A stretch of 11,531 bases of DNA from Bacteroidota bacterium (lineage in GTDB: Bacteria > Bacteroidota > Ignavibacteria > UBA10030 > SZUA-254). Below the pieces are notes generated by a model that saw only the letters and a list, made by a program, of their open reading frames with translations, did no database searches and was not told where the DNA came from. The DNA is taken from the NCBI GenBank assembly GCA_004322375.1, contig SCUC01000120.1, positions 1 to 11,531 of the forward strand, read 5' to 3'. Shown piece by piece: positions 6,286-11,531 of the stretch (the stretch's first letter is position 1; each line of letters opens with the position of its first letter). Both the position numbers and the translations under genes were made by a program.

Positions 6286-7277
6286 TATTTATCAACGTCT
6301 TGAATAGTTTCCCACATATCATCTACTAATTCCTTCAACCCTTCGCCGCTTACAGAGGAAATACAGTGAACCGACACTCCTTTTTTAATCTTCAACTTTG
6401 AAAATTTCTTTCTTTCCTTCTCGTCAGCGCTATCAATTTTGGTGATACAAATGACTTGCGGTTTTTTCAACATTGCAGGATTGAATCGTTCCAGCTCGTT
6501 CAGCAAGGTTTTGTACTGTTGCTTTATGTCTTCAACAAAGCACTCGATAAGAAATACCAAAATTTTTGTTCGCTCAATGTGCTTTAAGAATTGAATCCCT
6601 AGCCCGCGCCCTTCATGCGCGCCCTCTATCAAACCCGGTAAATCAGCGACAACAAAACTCTTAAATTCGCCATATCGAACTATCCCAAGATTAGGGACGA
6701 GCGTTGTGAATGGATAATCTGCAATTTTCGGTTTCGCCGCTGAGATTCTAGAGATGAGGGTAGATTTGCCTGCATTAGGAAACCCAACTAAGCCCACATC
6801 GGCAAGCAATTTCAGCTCGAGATGGATTGTTCGTTCATCTCCGGGTTTTCCGTTTTCTGTTCTTCGTGGAGCTTGATCTGTTGAAGTGGCAAACATTCCG
6901 TTTCCGCGACCTCCTCTTCCCCCGCGAACGATGATAACTTCGTCGCCGTGGTTCACCAGGTCAACGAGAACGTCTTTTGTTTCTGCATCTTTAATAAGTG
7001 TGCCACAGGGGACTTTGAGAATAATATCCTCCCCATTTCTTCCGGTTTTATTCGCTCCTTTTCCATGGTCGCCATTGGGAGCTCGATAGGTGCGTTGATA
7101 CCGATAATCCATCAACGTTGATAATTGCTTATCCGCTTTAATCATAACATTACCCCCATTACCGCCGTTACCGCCATCGGGACCGCCTTTGGGGACAAAT
7201 TTTTCGCGCCTAAAACTCAGGCATCCGTTTCCACCATTGCCTGCTTTGACGAGAATAGTAGCTTCATCTATAAACAT
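6285..7277 (-). CDS. obg: Obg family GTPase (ObgE/CgtA)
   Basis: Essential ribosome-associated GTPase involved in large-subunit assembly and the stringent response. The 330 residues comprise the glycine-rich Obg fold (1-157, with the GNGGNGCLSFRREKFVPKGG start typical of the family) and a G domain: G1 GFPNAGKST (165-173), switch FTTLVPNLG (190-198), G3 DLPGLIEGA (212-220), G4 TKID (279-282) and G5 region SSVSGEGL (307-314). The G4 motif has Thr in place of the usual Asn. There is no C-terminal OCT domain, which is normal for short Obg proteins. The final codon of the gene, TAA, is formed where the MITE right end meets its target site. Upstream is a decayed toxin-antitoxin pair, so the promoter must lie inside or beyond that remnant. 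The usual neighbours rplU/rpmA are not seen. Confidence 0.96.
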   Translation of the reverse strand: MFIDEATILVKAGNGGNGCLSFRREKFVPKGGPDGGNGGNGGNVMIKADKQLSTLMDYRYQRTYRAPNGDHGKGANKTGRNGEDIILKVPCGTLIKDAETKDVLVDLVNHGDEVIIVRGGRGGRGNGMFATSTDQAPRRTENGKPGDERTIHLELKLLADVGLVGFPNAGKSTLISRISAAKPKIADYPFTTLVPNLGIVRYGEFKSFVVADLPGLIEGAHEGRGLGIQFLKHIERTKILVFLIECFVEDIKQQYKTLLNELERFNPAMLKKPQVICITKIDSADEKERKKFSKLKIKKGVSVHCISSVSGEGLKELVDDMWETIQDVDK

Positions 7278-7447
7278 GAATATTTTTTTCTGATTATGGC
7301 AACTTCATATGAGAAAGATCTCAACGACCATCCCCGGATTGCTAATTTTTTGCAGTATGACTTACTGCATGTGTAATATAGCCAAAAGTCAAGTATCTAC
7401 TGATGCTCTTTTTGAACGTGTTCAAACCAAACTACTCGTTTAGCCAT
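7268..7447 (-). pseudogene. Remnant of a ParE/RelE-type toxin gene
   Basis: Reading from the ATG at 7447 gives MAKRVVWFEHVQKEHQ, then an in-frame TAG (7399-7397), then ILDFWLYYTCSKSYCKKL in the same frame. This is the start pattern of RelE/ParE-like mRNA-interferase or gyrase toxins (for example a helix with K-x-x-x-I-L-x-x-W and S-x-x-Y-x-K-K-L). Intact relatives have about 95-110 residues. Here the frame runs only to another TAG at 7270-7268, which overlaps the obg start, and the residues after KKL do not look like the family's central beta sheet, so a deletion is likely. The ATG overlaps the end of the antitoxin remnant by 16 bases, the usual toxin-antitoxin arrangement. With an early stop it cannot make an active toxin. 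The family call is from pattern memory. Confidence 0.6.
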
Positions 7448-7668
7448 TGGTCCTCTTGTCGCTCAAGTTGTTCATTTGAAATATACTTTCCTTGCGCTAT
7501 TTGTCATTGCCCTTCTCTAATAGCTTCTCTTTGTTCGTCAGTGAGAAAAAATATTCTTTCCTCTGAAGAATATTGTTCAAGAATTTCCCTAATAGCTTGA
7601 AGAAATTCTTCATCGTCTATGCTTTGAATTTTATCAATCATAGTATTTTTCAGCTCGACAGTAGTCCT
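7432..7668 (-). pseudogene. Remnant of the cognate antitoxin gene
   Basis: The frame from 7668 down reads TTVELKNTMIDKIQ, then SIDDEEFLQAIREILEQ, then LTDEQREAIREGQ, an in-frame TGA (7506-7504), and then QIAQGKYISNEQLERQEDQW before TAG (7434-7432). This is the layout of short antitoxins that partner ParE/RelE toxins. Their C-terminus carries the LTDEQ...I..G..QI..G.YIS.E motif that wraps the toxin. Two lesions are visible. The codon at the expected start is AGG (7668-7666) rather than ATG, although a good AAGGA (7680-7676) stands 7 bases before it. The TGA cuts off the toxin-binding tail. A 45-residue peptide from the ATG at 7641 could still be made. The homology on both sides of the TGA shows it was one gene. 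Confidence 0.65.
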
Positions 7669-7675
7669 AGATTCA

Positions 7676-7680
7676 TCCTT
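7676..7680 (-). promoter_or_regulatory. Ribosome binding site in front of the lost antitoxin start
   Basis: AAGGA on the - strand sits 7 bases upstream of codon AGG (7668-7666). The distance is right for an initiation site, and a single T-to-G change would turn ATG into this AGG, so the start codon appears to have been lost by mutation. Confidence 0.5.
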
Positions 7681-7700
7681 GATAGTTGCGTGATTTCAAT

Positions 7701-8321
7701 TTACATTGCCCTATCGTCAAAAGCAATTTTTGAGATTCTTGTTAATTCTTCAAACCCTTCTTTTCCTAACATAAACTCCAGCTCTTCGGCGCAAACTTCC
7801 ATAACAGAGTGTTCTCCTTTGTTAACCACAGCGCAACATTCTTCACGATAGGTGAAGTCCGGGTCATCTATAACTAATTCTCCATATTCTATCGCTACCG
7901 GAAACGCGAAGCAAAAAAATGGCTTCAGGGCAAATTTGCTCATGCCTTCCTGTTCTGCGGCATGTTGCAAAACGCAGTGTCCATTACTTTTTAAAAACAC
8001 ACATCCGTAGGAACGCGTTTGTGTGCCAACCGCTTTTCCTGATGGAAAATCCGGGTCCTCAACCTCCTCGCTGTCAAACCATCGGGTCTGGTCTTTATCT
8101 TGCTGAGGCTCCATGTATTTTTTTACAAGCTCTGCATGAGCGAGGATGTTTTCTTTTTCCTTAGGGTCTGCCCACACGCCTTCGCGGCAACATGTCGCGT
8201 TGCAATTCATCATCGAGCAGCCGTTCTGAAAAACTTTCTTAAAAAAAGCAGGTCGAACAACCAACTCGGGAAGGTGACTCAGCCTGTGTTTGCTCAACAA
8301 AATTTTCTCGTTACTTGCCAT
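7701..8321 (-). CDS. Cysteine-rich putative metal-binding protein (DUF3109/YkgJ-like)
   Basis: Cytoplasmic protein of 206 residues with ten cysteines in clusters: C35, C40, C44-C45 (NGCSMMNCNATCCREG), C107 and C116 (YGCVFLKSNGHC), C137 (KPFFCFAFP), C162-C163 and C177. The C-x4-C-x3-CC start, the 'GCVFL...GxC' middle and the 'KPxxCxxFP' element match the DUF3109 and YkgJ-type putative Zn/Fe-chelating proteins as I know them. No enzymatic activity is established for them. It has no signal peptide. The ATG overlaps the last 11 bases of the transglutaminase-like gene, and GGGGAG (8332-8327) lies 5 bases ahead of it, so the two are translationally coupled. It is the last gene of that operon. Function unknown. 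Confidence 0.75.
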   Translation of the reverse strand: MASNEKILLSKHRLSHLPELVVRPAFFKKVFQNGCSMMNCNATCCREGVWADPKEKENILAHAELVKKYMEPQQDKDQTRWFDSEEVEDPDFPSGKAVGTQTRSYGCVFLKSNGHCVLQHAAEQEGMSKFALKPFFCFAFPVAIEYGELVIDDPDFTYREECCAVVNKGEHSVMEVCAEELEFMLGKEGFEELTRISKIAFDDRAM

Positions 8322-9327
8322 CTAAACTCCCCAGCTCTGAAAACGTAATAGCGCGTTTCACTCCATGAAACGGCTTTCCATCAACAAGCACATACGGGTA
8401 AATGAAGTAATTGATTGGCTCTGAGAGGACGATGTTTTCTAACCGGATATCTCTGCCAACTGAAAACTGAACGCGGTGTTCATCTAACCCCCCAAAGAAA
8501 AATTCTTTCTTTTCCGGATGCTTAACAGCCTCTGTAGCATCAACCGGAATCCATCCGTAATCGTCCGTATAGAATTCTGCCCAGCAATGATAACCTTCAA
8601 TTGCGCCGTGTGTCGTTTTCTCCGGTATGGAAAAACCGATGACAAACCGCGCCGGGATACCGCTTGCTCTTGCCATCGCAATGAACAATGAATGGAAATC
8701 GGTACAGTTCCCTTTCCTCACATCACAAGCGTAGATAGCATCTCCATTGCCCCAGCCGGAACCAGTCTTGTCGTATTTCATCGTTGAGGTTATATGGTCA
8801 TAGATCATTCGCGCTTTTTCAAGGTCGGGGAGATTTTTCTTCACCACTTGTGCAGTAAGTTCCTGTATTTTTCCATCAATAGGCACAAGGCGATCGGGCG
8901 CAAGAAACCTTGCGCGAGCTTCAGGTGTTAAGGGCTCTTTCCACAATTTTTTAGCATCAAGCTGAGTGTACCCGCTCCGTTGCGCCTTGAAACTAATTTT
9001 CGTTACCACCTCACCTGCCTCGTTCGCAGGAATTTCAATGCGAAGAATGGAATTACCGTATTCCTTTTCCTTCTCAACACGATACGGATAACGCGACTCG
9101 ATGATAAGGTCTTCAATTCTCTGTTGTCTATCTGACTGCGGAAGAGGGACAAAAACGTTAACGTTCCTGGCATCTTTGGGAAGCGATTCCACTGTAAAGG
9201 CATAGGAAAAATTCAAAGTCCTCACCAACGCCGATACTCGTGGTGAGGACCCTGAAAATACAAGAATGCTGCTCTGTGTACTAAAAAAAACGAGCAGCAG
9301 AATGTTGAATAAGGTTCTACCTCTCAT
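8311..9327 (-). CDS. Exported transglutaminase-like protein
   Basis: Protein of 338 residues in the transglutaminase-like (papain-fold) superfamily, probably periplasmic or surface-exposed. In bacteria such domains act as proteases, amidases or cross-linking enzymes. The N-terminus MRGRTLFNILLLVFFSTQSS is a hydrophobic export signal. A beta-rich domain (about 35-130) precedes the catalytic domain, where the triad is Cys208 (RKGNCTDFHSLF), His247 (GYHCWAEFY) and Asp263 (WIPVDATEA). The ATG at 9327 is chosen over in-frame ATGs at 9441 and 9369 because it begins 10 bases after the previous stop and puts the signal peptide at the N-terminus, whereas the others overlap that gene. It overlaps the downstream cysteine-rich gene by 11 bases. 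The substrate is unknown. Confidence 0.88.
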   Translation of the reverse strand: MRGRTLFNILLLVFFSTQSSILVFSGSSPRVSALVRTLNFSYAFTVESLPKDARNVNVFVPLPQSDRQQRIEDLIIESRYPYRVEKEKEYGNSILRIEIPANEAGEVVTKISFKAQRSGYTQLDAKKLWKEPLTPEARARFLAPDRLVPIDGKIQELTAQVVKKNLPDLEKARMIYDHITSTMKYDKTGSGWGNGDAIYACDVRKGNCTDFHSLFIAMARASGIPARFVIGFSIPEKTTHGAIEGYHCWAEFYTDDYGWIPVDATEAVKHPEKKEFFFGGLDEHRVQFSVGRDIRLENIVLSEPINYFIYPYVLVDGKPFHGVKRAITFSELGSLDGK

Positions 9328-9337
9328 GAGTCTCAGG

Positions 9338-9847
9338 CTATTTCCGAATCCACTTTCCCTCTTTTTCATACCAACCGTAGCGAGGTTCGCCTTCAACTTT
9401 ATGAACCATAACTTCACTGACCTCAAGTCCTTTTTTACCAAGTTTCATAAAAAAGTCAAGGTCGTACATTTTTCCATCCGTTGCTTTGAAATCTGTGCAA
9501 GCGAAGTACAATCCCTCATCAACAACAGCGAGTTTGTCTTTGTGAACTTTGTCGAGGGTCAATACTAGCGGAGTCTTTGTTACTTTATCATAATAAGTAA
9601 AGTACCCGCCTTTTAACATCGCATCGTTAGATATATAGCTGCTAATGGCATCGCCAATCAGCTCTTTGGTTACTTTAACCTCCTTATTAGGGGAATCTTT
9701 TGAAGCATCTTTCTCGGGATGCTCTTTCGGATGCTCTTTGGGGTGTTCGGCGGGATGTTCCTGGGCAAAAGAACTCTGTGATACAACAAACGCCATGAGA
9801 ATGAAGGTTGCTAAGACACATGTCCAGCATGATAATGAACGTTTCAT
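9338..9847 (-). CDS. Small secreted protein with EHP repeats
   Basis: Exported protein of 169 residues, family not recognised. The start at 9847 is chosen because MKRSLSCWTCVLATFILMAF begins a normal signal peptide ending near SSFAQ, with AAGGA 8 bases upstream. The longer in-frame option at 9955 would run into the LOG gene. After the signal comes a hydrophilic segment with the four-residue repeat E-H-P-x (EHPAEHPKEHPKEHPEK), rich in His and Glu, then a Lys/Asp-rich linker. A compact alpha/beta domain of about 110 residues follows, ending in YGWYEKEGKWIRK. The His/Glu repeat could bind metal ions, but this is only a guess from composition. It begins 71 bases after the LOG gene and ends 10 bases before the transglutaminase-like gene, with which it is probably co-transcribed. 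Confidence 0.8.
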   Translation of the reverse strand: MKRSLSCWTCVLATFILMAFVVSQSSFAQEHPAEHPKEHPKEHPEKDASKDSPNKEVKVTKELIGDAISSYISNDAMLKGGYFTYYDKVTKTPLVLTLDKVHKDKLAVVDEGLYFACTDFKATDGKMYDLDFFMKLGKKGLEVSEVMVHKVEGEPRYGWYEKEGKWIRK

Positions 9848-9918
9848 AAGAATATCCTTATTAATAATGATTTGAATGGAAAGCAAAGTAGAAAAATACA
9901 AAGTCAAAAACAAATAGC

Positions 9919-10452
9919 TTAACCATGAAGTTCCTTCGGCAGCAATGTCATACACTCTTCAATTGTTCGCGCGAGCGTAACGTACTTTGTCGCGAAGTCT
10001 TTTCCTTCAAACACAAATTCGTTTTTGAGCGTATCAATGACTGGCTTCCAGAAATCTCCGAGAACAATGATGGGTTTCTCCGGCATGATGCTTTTGTTCA
10101 TGTATTCCCATACTAAGGCAAGCTCGACAAGCGTTCCCGTGCTGCCGCGAAGAACGATGTAGGCATCGCCCAGCTCAATTAATTTATGCAGACGCTCGGA
10201 ATGTGTGTTGACGATAATTTTTTCTTGAATGAAAGGATTCGCTGCAACGCCAAACCGTTCGCATACCACGCCGGTTGTTTTCCCGTCTGCTTCAACAGCC
10301 CCTTTTGCCGAGGCTTCCATTGTGCCTCCGTAACCTCCGTTGCAAATTGTAACTCCTGACAAAGCTAATTGCTTGCCAAGCTCGTACGCCTCTTGATAAA
10401 GAGGTTCCGTTGGCTTGGGTTGTGAGCTGCCGAAAATAGTTACACGAGTCAT
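9919..10452 (-). CDS. LOG/SLOG family nucleotide-binding protein
   Basis: Cytoplasmic Rossmann-like protein of 177 residues related to the LOG (cytokinin nucleoside-monophosphate phosphoribohydrolase) and TIGR00725/00730 families. Visible elements are TRVTIFGSS at the first strand, CNGGYGGTMEASAKGA (38-52), SERLHKLIELGDAYIVL with Arg87 in the place of the catalytic Arg, and RGSTGTLVE (102-110) where classical LOG enzymes have PGGxGTxxE. Glu110 and the GT core are kept but Pro-Gly-Gly has become Arg-Gly-Ser, so substrate or activity may differ. The ATG at 10452 is preferred: it gives the standard family N-terminus, whereas an upstream in-frame TTG at 10518 would start inside a repeat. AAGG lies only 2 bases ahead of the ATG, an unusually short spacing. 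Confidence 0.85.
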   Translation of the reverse strand: MTRVTIFGSSQPKPTEPLYQEAYELGKQLALSGVTICNGGYGGTMEASAKGAVEADGKTTGVVCERFGVAANPFIQEKIIVNTHSERLHKLIELGDAYIVLRGSTGTLVELALVWEYMNKSIMPEKPIIVLGDFWKPVIDTLKNEFVFEGKDFATKYVTLARTIEECMTLLPKELHG

Positions 10453-10508
10453 CACCTTATGGTCTACACGATTAGTGTTTGTGGTTTCGGGATTGTAGTT
10501 TGTGGCTC

Positions 10509-10615
10509 CATGCTTCAAGTTTCATGCTTCAAGTTTTACGTTTCATGCTTTTTTAACAGTTCAAATCAGCATGAGACAGGAAGCTCTACGAGCCGTAGGC
10601 ATGAAACATGAGACT
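10509..10615. repeat. Short CATGCTTCAAGTTT repeats in intergenic region
   Basis: CATGCTTCAAGTTT occurs twice in direct tandem (10509-10522 and 10523-10536), with a partial copy CATGCTT at 10544-10550. GTTTCATGC (10540-10548) recurs inverted as GCATGAAAC (10599-10607). CATGAGAC appears twice (10570-10577, 10608-10615). A 5-bp hairpin CTACG/CGTAG lies at 10586-10598. The 166 bases between the LOG start and the peptidase stop hold no gene. Units are too short and too close for a CRISPR array. Confidence 0.7.
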
Positions 10616-10618
10616 TTT

Positions 10619-11531
10619 TTACTTCCACTTTACCACGCCGATGTTCACTAAATCTTCAAGATAATGAGCAACGACATCGAGCTTAACAGGAGTAAACTCA
10701 GCGCTTAACGCGTCGCGAATATCGGAGACAGTATTTTTTCCATCAATAAAATTGATAAGCTCAAAATCCATGTCCCCGCGGATGGTATTTTCAGATGAAC
10801 TATACCATGCCGCTTTTGCAGCATCGAGCTTGCTTGCGGGTAAGCCGAAATCAAGAGGACCGCGGGTCATACGAACCGGAATGCGTTTATCCGGTTTACC
10901 GGTAATTGAGTTTGCTGCTTTGGTTCCCTTCATTGCATCGTTCAGTCCTCGCGAAAGAGTTTCGTATTGATATTTAAATCCCGATTGCACTGAGGCTACA
11001 AGTTGTTTCGTTTCCTGCGCATTGTTAAAATGGAGAACATCAACCACTCCCTTAATTTCATTTGCAAGCGATTGCCTGAGTATATTTTGTGCTTCATCTC
11101 CCATTCCAACCACTGAATCTTTTTCTGTAATAAGCATATTCGCTTTTCGCGCTGCTGCGCCAAGCCTGCCGATTGATTTTTGTTGAACTAGATACACAAG
11201 GTCGTTTGCCTGCTTCGAGTCTAAGTTTGCAAGATACCACATAGTTCCTGCGGAGATGATTTCACAGCGTTCCAGCTCGACCGGGTCAACTTTATCAGGG
11301 GTATCCTCGGAAGTGTGATGGGTATAGTCGCTGTGAGAGAACATGATGCCGGGGACTTTTCTATCAATAAACATCATGTGGTCGCTGCCGCCGGTGTACG
11401 GGGTAACGCGGTAATTGAATGCAGAGAGACTTCCCCGCGGTGTGCGAACGTCAATGTTGTCAACCATTTCAGCCATATTTTCTATGACATCGTTTACGCA
11501 GGAAGGAAGCGAAGCCGGCGTGCGGGTAAGA
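10619..11531 (-). CDS. M28-family zinc peptidase, C-terminal part (5'-partial)
   Basis: C-terminal 303 residues of a metallopeptidase. The frame is open to the right edge of the window, so the first zinc ligands lie outside. The part seen has the end of the M28 catalytic domain: TGGSDHMMFIDRKVPGIMFS, then SDYTHHTSEDTPDKVDP, in which a His of HHTSEDT is the expected last zinc ligand. A helical segment follows, and then about 45 C-terminal residues (FELINFIDGKNTVSDIRDAL to NIGVVKWK) that resemble a PqqD-like winged-helix module. Such tails are found on some large M28 peptidases. Members are usually exported and hydrolyse peptides. An ATG inside the visible part (11476) is only an internal Met, since family-like sequence continues upstream (LTRTPASLPSCVNDVIENMA). 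Confidence 0.88.
   Translation of the reverse strand, partial: LTRTPASLPSCVNDVIENMAEMVDNIDVRTPRGSLSAFNYRVTPYTGGSDHMMFIDRKVPGIMFSHSDYTHHTSEDTPDKVDPVELERCEIISAGTMWYLANLDSKQANDLVYLVQQKSIGRLGAAARKANMLITEKDSVVGMGDEAQNILRQSLANEIKGVVDVLHFNNAQETKQLVASVQSGFKYQYETLSRGLNDAMKGTKAANSITGKPDKRIPVRMTRGPLDFGLPASKLDAAKAAWYSSSENTIRGDMDFELINFIDGKNTVSDIRDALSAEFTPVKLDVVAHYLEDLVNIGVVKWK

Noticed and set aside
7504..7506. In-frame TGA in the antitoxin-like frame read as recoding (UGA for Trp/Gly or selenocysteine).
   Set aside because: The response regulator ends at a normal TGA, Trp is written TGG throughout, no SECIS-like hairpin is evident, and the lost start codon plus the toxin's TAG point to ordinary decay.
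7403..7851. Open frames on the + strand opposite the toxin-antitoxin remnant and the end of the cysteine-rich gene.
   Set aside because: The - strand translations show family-like motifs; the + strand ones show none and look like complements of these.
10509..10615. Repeat cluster as a small CRISPR array.
   Set aside because: The units are 7-14 bases, directly adjacent or irregularly spaced, without spacers of constant size and without cas genes.

Overview
The window looks like chromosomal DNA of a free-living Gram-negative bacterium, most likely from the Ignavibacteria/Chlorobi/Bacteroidota (FCB) side of the tree. This placement is an inference. It rests on moderate base composition, weak ribosome binding sites, a short Obg GTPase without a C-terminal OCT domain, and a three-gene pilin-like cluster of a style I associate with Ignavibacteria. 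No marker such as 16S rRNA is present to confirm it.

Left part, + strand: a sensor histidine kinase (5' end off the window) is followed after 28 bases by a LuxR/NarL-type response regulator, a classical two-component pair. Next comes a 455-base gene-free stretch with several strong inverted repeats. Three tightly packed genes follow (3193-5553), each encoding a short N-terminus, one hydrophobic segment and a secreted domain. They resemble PilV-, PilW/GspJ- and PilX-type minor pilins and probably form one operon.

Middle, - strand: the small bacterial SRP RNA lies at about 5638-5749, convergent with the pilin cluster and ending in its own intrinsic terminator. To its right are an orphan immunity protein (Imm53 family), a ~158-base MITE-like element whose right inverted repeat ends in the stop codon of obg, the obg gene, and a decayed type II toxin-antitoxin module squeezed against the obg start.

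Right part, - strand: a run of genes read right to left. These are the C-terminal part of an M28 zinc peptidase with a winged-helix-like tail (cut by the window edge), a LOG/SLOG-family nucleotide-binding protein, a small secreted protein with EHP repeats, an exported transglutaminase-like protein, and a cysteine-rich putative metal-binding protein (DUF3109/YkgJ-like). The last three are very closely spaced and probably co-transcribed.

I do not see a complete undescribed system. The items most worth a second look are the minor-pilin-like triad with its structured upstream region, the MITE at the obg stop codon beside an orphan immunity gene, and the fossil toxin-antitoxin pair with start-codon and nonsense lesions.
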